Positions 4,409-7,389 of a stretch of DNA of 7,389 bases are shown here, one piece after another. Position numbers and translations under genes: made by a program. A model generated the notes under the pieces. The model was not told the DNA's origin. It ran no database searches and worked only from the letters and a program-made list of their open reading frames with translations. The stretch comes from Candidatus Nitrosopumilus sp. (lineage in GTDB: Archaea > Thermoproteota > Nitrososphaeria > Nitrososphaerales > Nitrosopumilaceae), in assembly GCA_029861085.1 (NCBI GenBank), contig JAOUAE010000063.1, forward strand, positions 1 through 7,389, written 5' to 3'. Each line of letters opens with the position of its first letter. Position 1 is the first letter of the stretch.

Positions 4409-5728
4409 TTATTCTTTGGATAACTCGTCAGGTTCCTGCATTCTCTTATCGAAGAACAAGCAAGCCGTAAGATCCCCCGTAACATTGACCATTGTCCTGG
4501 TCATGTCTAAAACCCTATCCACCCCTAGTAAAAGCACAACTGCTACAGGCGGTATTCCTGCTGCAATGAGAATCGTTGAAAGTATTACGATTCCTGTCCC
4601 TGGTGCTGACGGAGCTCCAATTGATGCTGCAAGTGCTGTCAATGAGATCAAAAGTATTGTAGTAAATCCCAAATCGATATTGAAAAGCTGTGCCAAGAAA
4701 AATACTGCTATGATTTGATAGAGGGCAGTACCATCCATGTTGATTGTTGCTCCCAAAGGAATGATGAACTGGGAAACTTTTGGTTTTACTTTTAATTTTT
4801 CTTCTGCAGTTTTAATTGAGACGGGCATGACTGCAGCAGAACTGGAGGTTGAAAATGCAAGAAGCTGGGCATCTTTTATCATTGCCAATGTGGATAATAT
4901 GGGTCTCTTTGCAAAAATTTTGATAATTATGATGTAGATCAAAAGCATTGCAAAAAGGCCGATTACAACGGTACCCATGTATGCCCCAAGCCCCACAAGT
5001 GCCGAAAGACCAAGTTTTGAAGTTATGCCTGCCATTAAGCCAAAAGCAGCAAAAGGTGCCAAACGCATTGCCCAAGATACGACTTTCATTGTAAGTTTTT
5101 GTATTGATTCTAACAGGTCCAGAATGGGCTTTGAGGTTTCTTTAGGCAAAGTAATCAGTGAAATTCCTACAATTAATGCAAAAACGATTATGCTTAACAT
5201 CTCCCCAGACATAAAGGATGCCAATGGATTGCTGGGAATAATTCCAATAATGCTTTGCGGAATTTCATGTATTGATAGTTCTGAACTTTCAATTGGCTCT
5301 GTGTCTTGCAAATCAAAACTTTCTCGGATCAAAGAACTATCTATGAAATCTCCTGGAGCAATTGCTGTTACTACCAAAATCCCAACGGTTAATGCTATTG
5401 CAGTTGTTGCAACAAAGTACATCGCTGCACCAAAACCTAGTTTTTGAAGCTGTTCCATACTTCCTGATGATGTCAGACCACGAATGATTGATGCAAAAAT
5501 TAACGGTATGATGATCATCTGAATAATCTTTAGAAACAGGTTGGCTGGAATTGATAACCAATCTGTGATTATCTCTGCTGTTTCTTTCTCGACAATTCCT
5601 GTCTCAGGTCCTAAAAATATTCCCAGGACCAATCCCAAAAATAACGCAAAAATTACTTGTGCCCATAATTTTTTTTTAATTAGATATGTGATTTGTGGCG
5701 TATGGAATTTGAATGACTTTGTCACCAT
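4409..5728 (-). CDS. dicarboxylate/amino acid:cation symporter (DAACS, GltP/DctA type)
   Basis: 439 residues from ATG 5728 to TAA at 4409, full length for the family. The protein is very hydrophobic with eight transmembrane segments and two re-entrant hairpins expected. Visible signatures: serine-rich HP1 tip STSSSAAVMPVS (293-304), NMDGT in TM7 (330-334), HP2 tip GAPSAPGTG (371-379), and TM8 DRVLDMTRTMVNVTGD (404-419). By alignment to archaeal GltPh, D408, R411, T412 and N415 correspond to D394, R397, T398 and N401, the substrate- and Na+-binding residues, and NMDGT to its cation site. An Arg in that place usually means an acidic substrate, so Na+-coupled uptake of aspartate, glutamate or a C4-dicarboxylate is likely. 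An unusual acidic insert (about 129-154, rich in Asp, Glu and Ser) precedes the middle of the protein. An AATATAG box lies about 31 bp upstream. Confidence 0.95.
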   Translation of the reverse strand: MVTKSFKFHTPQITYLIKKKLWAQVIFALFLGLVLGIFLGPETGIVEKETAEIITDWLSIPANLFLKIIQMIIIPLIFASIIRGLTSSGSMEQLQKLGFGAAMYFVATTAIALTVGILVVTAIAPGDFIDSSLIRESFDLQDTEPIESSELSIHEIPQSIIGIIPSNPLASFMSGEMLSIIVFALIVGISLITLPKETSKPILDLLESIQKLTMKVVSWAMRLAPFAAFGLMAGITSKLGLSALVGLGAYMGTVVIGLFAMLLIYIIIIKIFAKRPILSTLAMIKDAQLLAFSTSSSAAVMPVSIKTAEEKLKVKPKVSQFIIPLGATINMDGTALYQIIAVFFLAQLFNIDLGFTTILLISLTALAASIGAPSAPGTGIVILSTILIAAGIPPVAVVLLLGVDRVLDMTRTMVNVTGDLTACLFFDKRMQEPDELSKE

Positions 5729-5755
5729 TATGCTTGAAGTCTATTTGCTTTTCAT

Positions 5756-5762
5756 CTATATT
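5756..5762 (-). promoter_or_regulatory. putative TATA box of the symporter gene
   Basis: AATATAG on the minus strand, centred about 31 bp before ATG 5728, would give a leader of only a few bases. The region between this and the divergent gene at 5843 is about 115 bp and must contain both promoters. Confidence 0.4.
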
Positions 5763-5842
5763 ACAAACAACGAAATTCTCTAAACTGATTCTCAGAATTG
5801 ATTTTGTTCAATATCTTAAACTATTGAATAAGGACTGCAAAT

Positions 5843-6001
5843 ATGATGACAACCCTGCAAGACATACGTGTCTGCAAATCCTGCGGAAATGTGTTTTCAA
5901 AAAAGGCAGGAGTGTCAATAATTATAGAATGTCCCCAATGCAAGGGAACAAGTTTTGAACCTATGAAATCTTCTATTGGGGAAGAAATATCACAAGAATA
6001 A
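5843..6001 (+). CDS. 52-residue zinc-ribbon protein
   Basis: ATG 5843 (or the adjacent ATG 5846) to TAA 5999-6001. The protein is MMTTLQDIRVCKSCGNVFSK... with C11-x2-C14 and C30-x2-C33 (CPQC), separated by a strand-forming segment containing GVSIIIE, and an acidic/Ser tail ending GEEISQE. Two CxxC knuckles about 15 residues apart are the classic zinc-ribbon layout, as in many archaeal small regulators and transcription-factor-like proteins. No specific partner is known. TTAAACTA at 5816-5823 lies about 24 bp upstream and fits a TATA box. It is divergent from the symporter gene and lies 54 bp before a universal stress protein gene on the same strand. The stop codon overlaps ATG 6000 (TAATGA), whose frame is not meaningful. 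Confidence 0.75.
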   Translation: MMTTLQDIRVCKSCGNVFSKKAGVSIIIECPQCKGTSFEPMKSSIGEEISQE

Positions 6002-6026
6002 TGAAAATCTGAAAAACAATGGATGG

Positions 6027-6034
6027 TTTATTTG
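6027..6034 (+). promoter_or_regulatory. putative TATA box of the USP pair
   Basis: TTTATTTG is centred 26 bp before ATG 6056, matching archaeal leaderless spacing. It suggests that the two USP genes at 6056 and 6523/6549 are transcribed as their own unit, not only by read-through from the zinc-ribbon gene. Confidence 0.45.
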
Positions 6035-6055
6035 TGAAATAATCCAACTGCAAGC

Positions 6056-6526
6056 ATGTACAAAACAATACTTGTACCCCATGCAGGGACTCCTGCGGGA
6101 GATGAGGCTTTAAGGCACGCAATTCATGCTGCAAAAGATACGTCTGCAAGAATCATCATCTTGCATATAGTGGAAAAAATATCGCATCCGCCGTCGTTTG
6201 CACTGTCTTCCTCTGAGCGAGAAAAACTGGTAAAAAGCATCGATGATGCAAACGAGTCAATAAGGGAGGAAATGAAAGCAGAGATGAAAACGAGAAGTCA
6301 GCAATGCAAAGACAACGGCATTGAATCTGAAATCAAAGTTGCAATTGGTGATGCATCTGAAATAATTCTGGACGAGGTGGAAAAGGAAAATGTGGATCTC
6401 ATAGTGATGTCAAAAAGAAGAAAGCTAAAGGGCGTGAAGAAGCTGCTATCCTTAGGAAGTGTCTCAAGGAAGATTGTGGAAAATGCACAATGTCCGGTTT
6501 TGCTAATGGACGTGGAAAAAATATGA
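6056..6526 (+). CDS. universal stress protein, non-canonical nucleotide motif
   Basis: 156 residues from ATG 6056 to TGA 6524-6526. USP elements are in order: TILVPHAGTP (4-13), helix 1, strand ARIIILHI (31-38), a long charged helix with the segment REEMKAEMKTR (70-80), strand IESEIKVAIGDA, VDLIVMSK (113-120), then RRKLKGVKKLLSLGSVS and the final strand CPVLLMDV. The first glycine pair of the G-2x-G-9x-G(S) motif is replaced by S119-KR-R122 and the spacing to GS is 11 instead of 9, so classical ATP binding is doubtful, although GSVS is kept. The first-loop Asp (VPxDGS in classical members) is also absent here (VPHAGT). The stop overlaps the ATG of the next USP gene (ATGA), a sign of coupled translation. 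Confidence 0.92.
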   Translation: MYKTILVPHAGTPAGDEALRHAIHAAKDTSARIIILHIVEKISHPPSFALSSSEREKLVKSIDDANESIREEMKAEMKTRSQQCKDNGIESEIKVAIGDASEIILDEVEKENVDLIVMSKRRKLKGVKKLLSLGSVSRKIVENAQCPVLLMDVEKI

Positions 6527-6548
6527 GCAAAAAAGTATTTGACACATA

Positions 6549-6974
6549 TTGGTTCCATACAACGGAACACCTGGCAGCCAAAAGGCATTCAAAAAGGCAT
6601 TCAAAAAGGCAGTTGCATTGGCACAACTAGCAAAGTCAAAAATCACAATTATTACATGTCTGGAAGAATGCTCCACGCTTGGACTGTTCAAAACCAAGGT
6701 GAACAAACAAGACTTTGAAAAAGAGTGTGAATTGGTCATACAGGAACACGTCAAGCTAGAAAAATACGCAACAGAATTTGGAGTTTCATCCAGTTTTAAA
6801 ATAGTTAAAAGTAACAGGGCATCTCATGCAATCTTGGAATTTGTAGACAAGCATGATGTAGACCTGATAATAATGGGAAAGACAAAACTTGTCACCCGCT
6901 ATGAAAAAATACACTACCAAACTACTGTTGAGGCGGTGTTTAGAAATGCAAAATGCCCACTTTTGATCATATAA
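6549..6974 (+). CDS. second tandem universal stress protein, N-terminal frame broken
   Basis: The main frame, usable from TTG 6549 to TAA 6972-6974, gives 141 residues: VPYNGTPGS, a duplicated helix 1 (KAFKKAFKKAV), strand KITIITC, the middle of the USP fold, strand SSFKIVKS, DLIIMGK, and last strand CPLLII. The nucleotide signature is lost: after MGK comes TKLVTRYEKIHYQ with no Gly-Ser pair. The expected start is ATG 6523, which overlaps the previous stop as ATGA and reads MSKKVFD, but this frame leaves the USP frame at about 6541-6543. Adding one base there would restore MSKKVF(D/E)HILVPYNGTP, a textbook USP N-terminus. So this is a one-base loss, a sequencing error, or a gene now starting at TTG 6549. 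Close relative of the upstream USP by position and layout. Confidence 0.8.
   Translation: MVPYNGTPGSQKAFKKAFKKAVALAQLAKSKITIITCLEECSTLGLFKTKVNKQDFEKECELVIQEHVKLEKYATEFGVSSSFKIVKSNRASHAILEFVDKHDVDLIIMGKTKLVTRYEKIHYQTTVEAVFRNAKCPLLII
6580..6611 (+). repeat. 12-bp tandem repeat inside the second USP gene
   Basis: The unit AAAAGGCATTCA occurs at 6580-6591 and 6592-6603, followed by a partial third copy AAAAGGCA (6604-6611). It encodes the repeated KAFK of helix 1. Because 12 bp is a multiple of three, the frame is kept and the helix grows by four residues compared with the neighbouring USP. Confidence 0.85.
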
Positions 6975-7389
6975 AAAATCAAAAAGCAATAATTTGGAAT
7001 TTTAAATCATGTTATTTCGTATATGGGGTGTTCTGAAACATCCTAGATTTACTAATTCATAACCATTACCATCAATCAAATCCTCTATCGGTAATTTTTT
7101 GACAGTTTTGAGAAAATCGTCGAATTGATACCGAATTGATATGAATAATCAATCAAACTCTCGGAAAGTTTCTGGATGTTTTACCGAATTGATATTTGTG
7201 ATAACTGAATTGATAAAAAATATCAGAAATTAAGATAAAAATATGGACAATCTTTTTGATGAGATAGTCTTTTTACAAATTTTCTTGCATTAAATGAAAA
7301 AATACTCAATACAAGTATCGCAATAATCATGCCCACACGTCGAATTGTAAAATATTTGAAAAATAGTGTTATTTTTTGTAGGCAAAAAC
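6975..7389. other. right-end region without a secure gene
   Basis: No certain coding sequence follows the USP gene. Two frames stay open to the right edge and could belong to genes continuing outside. One is on the minus strand from beyond 7389 to TGA 7225-7223, about 54 codons, with a hydrophobic stretch VGMIIAILVLSIFSF followed by a basic segment, like the tail of a membrane protein. The other is on the plus strand from ATG 7329, reading MPTRRIVKYLKNSV..., 20 codons. They overlap, so at most one is likely real, and I cannot choose. The region also has the AATTGATA repeats at 7121-7215 and two copies of ATCAATCAAA (7071-7080 and 7148-7157). Confidence 0.4.
7121..7215 (+). repeat. four helically spaced AATTGATA direct repeats
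   Basis: AATTGATA occurs at 7123-7130, 7134-7141, 7187-7194 and 7208-7215. Copies two and three share the longer identical block TACCGAATTGATAT (7129-7142 and 7182-7195); copies one and four keep CG or TG before the core. Start-to-start distances are 11, 53 and 21 bp, close to 1, 5 and 2 turns of B-DNA, so all copies would face the same side. This suggests a protein-binding array. Confidence 0.6.

Noticed and set aside
4359..5783. Several plus-strand frames of 66-156 codons opposite the symporter gene
   Set aside because: They are shadows of a full-length DAACS transporter with all signature motifs on the minus strand.
6529..6534. A6 run as a programmed -1 slippery site for the second USP gene
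   Set aside because: Slipping there would enter the frame that meets TGA at 6540-6542 before the USP sequence, so it cannot produce the protein.
6298..6989. Minus-strand frames opposite the two USP genes
   Set aside because: Shadows of genes with clear USP folds on the plus strand.
7121..7215. CRISPR-like array
   Set aside because: The repeats are only 8-14 bp with unequal spacing and no spacer/repeat periodicity; no cas genes nearby.

Overview
The window looks like a chromosomal segment of a low-GC ammonia-oxidising archaeon (Nitrososphaerota/Thaumarchaeota, Nitrosopumilus-like). This is an inference from four things: AT-rich DNA, TATA-like boxes about 25-30 bp upstream of start codons with little or no leader, several stand-alone universal stress proteins, and many very small zinc-ribbon or acidic proteins beside a DUF432-type archaeal protein. 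There is no rRNA, tRNA, CRISPR array or recognisable transposase.

Layout. Positions 1-519 (minus) hold the N-terminal 173 codons of a DUF432-like protein cut by the window edge. Positions 520-1895 contain only small genes: a long imperfect inverted repeat (about 641-925), two tiny zinc-ribbon proteins with identical cysteine spacing joined by an overlapping 28-codon frame (887-1164, minus), and a His/Cys/Lys-rich small protein (1501-1722, minus) with a hairpin/T-tract terminator and a probable broken or coupled N-terminus. Positions 1913-2225 (plus) carry two overlapping small unknown genes.

Positions 2467-5728 (minus) form the transport and stress core. In transcription order they are a sodium-coupled dicarboxylate/amino-acid symporter (DAACS family), a universal stress protein with an intact ATP motif, a CNNM/CorB-like membrane protein with a CBS pair, and an acidic 42-residue protein. 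The intergenic gaps here carry perfect or near-perfect palindromes at operator-like positions. Positions 5843-6974 (plus) hold a zinc-ribbon protein and two tandem universal stress proteins. The second of these appears to have lost one base just after an ATGA-coupled start and carries a 12-bp in-frame tandem duplication. Positions 6975-7389 have no secure gene but contain four copies of an AATTGATA element spaced at near-multiples of the helical repeat.

Functionally the known genes suggest membrane transport (acidic amino acid or dicarboxylate uptake, divalent cation handling) next to nucleotide- or stress-sensing USP proteins. No classical defence or biosynthetic system is visible. The least explained parts are the chain of micro-proteins, the two frame breaks near starts, and the phased repeats at the right end.
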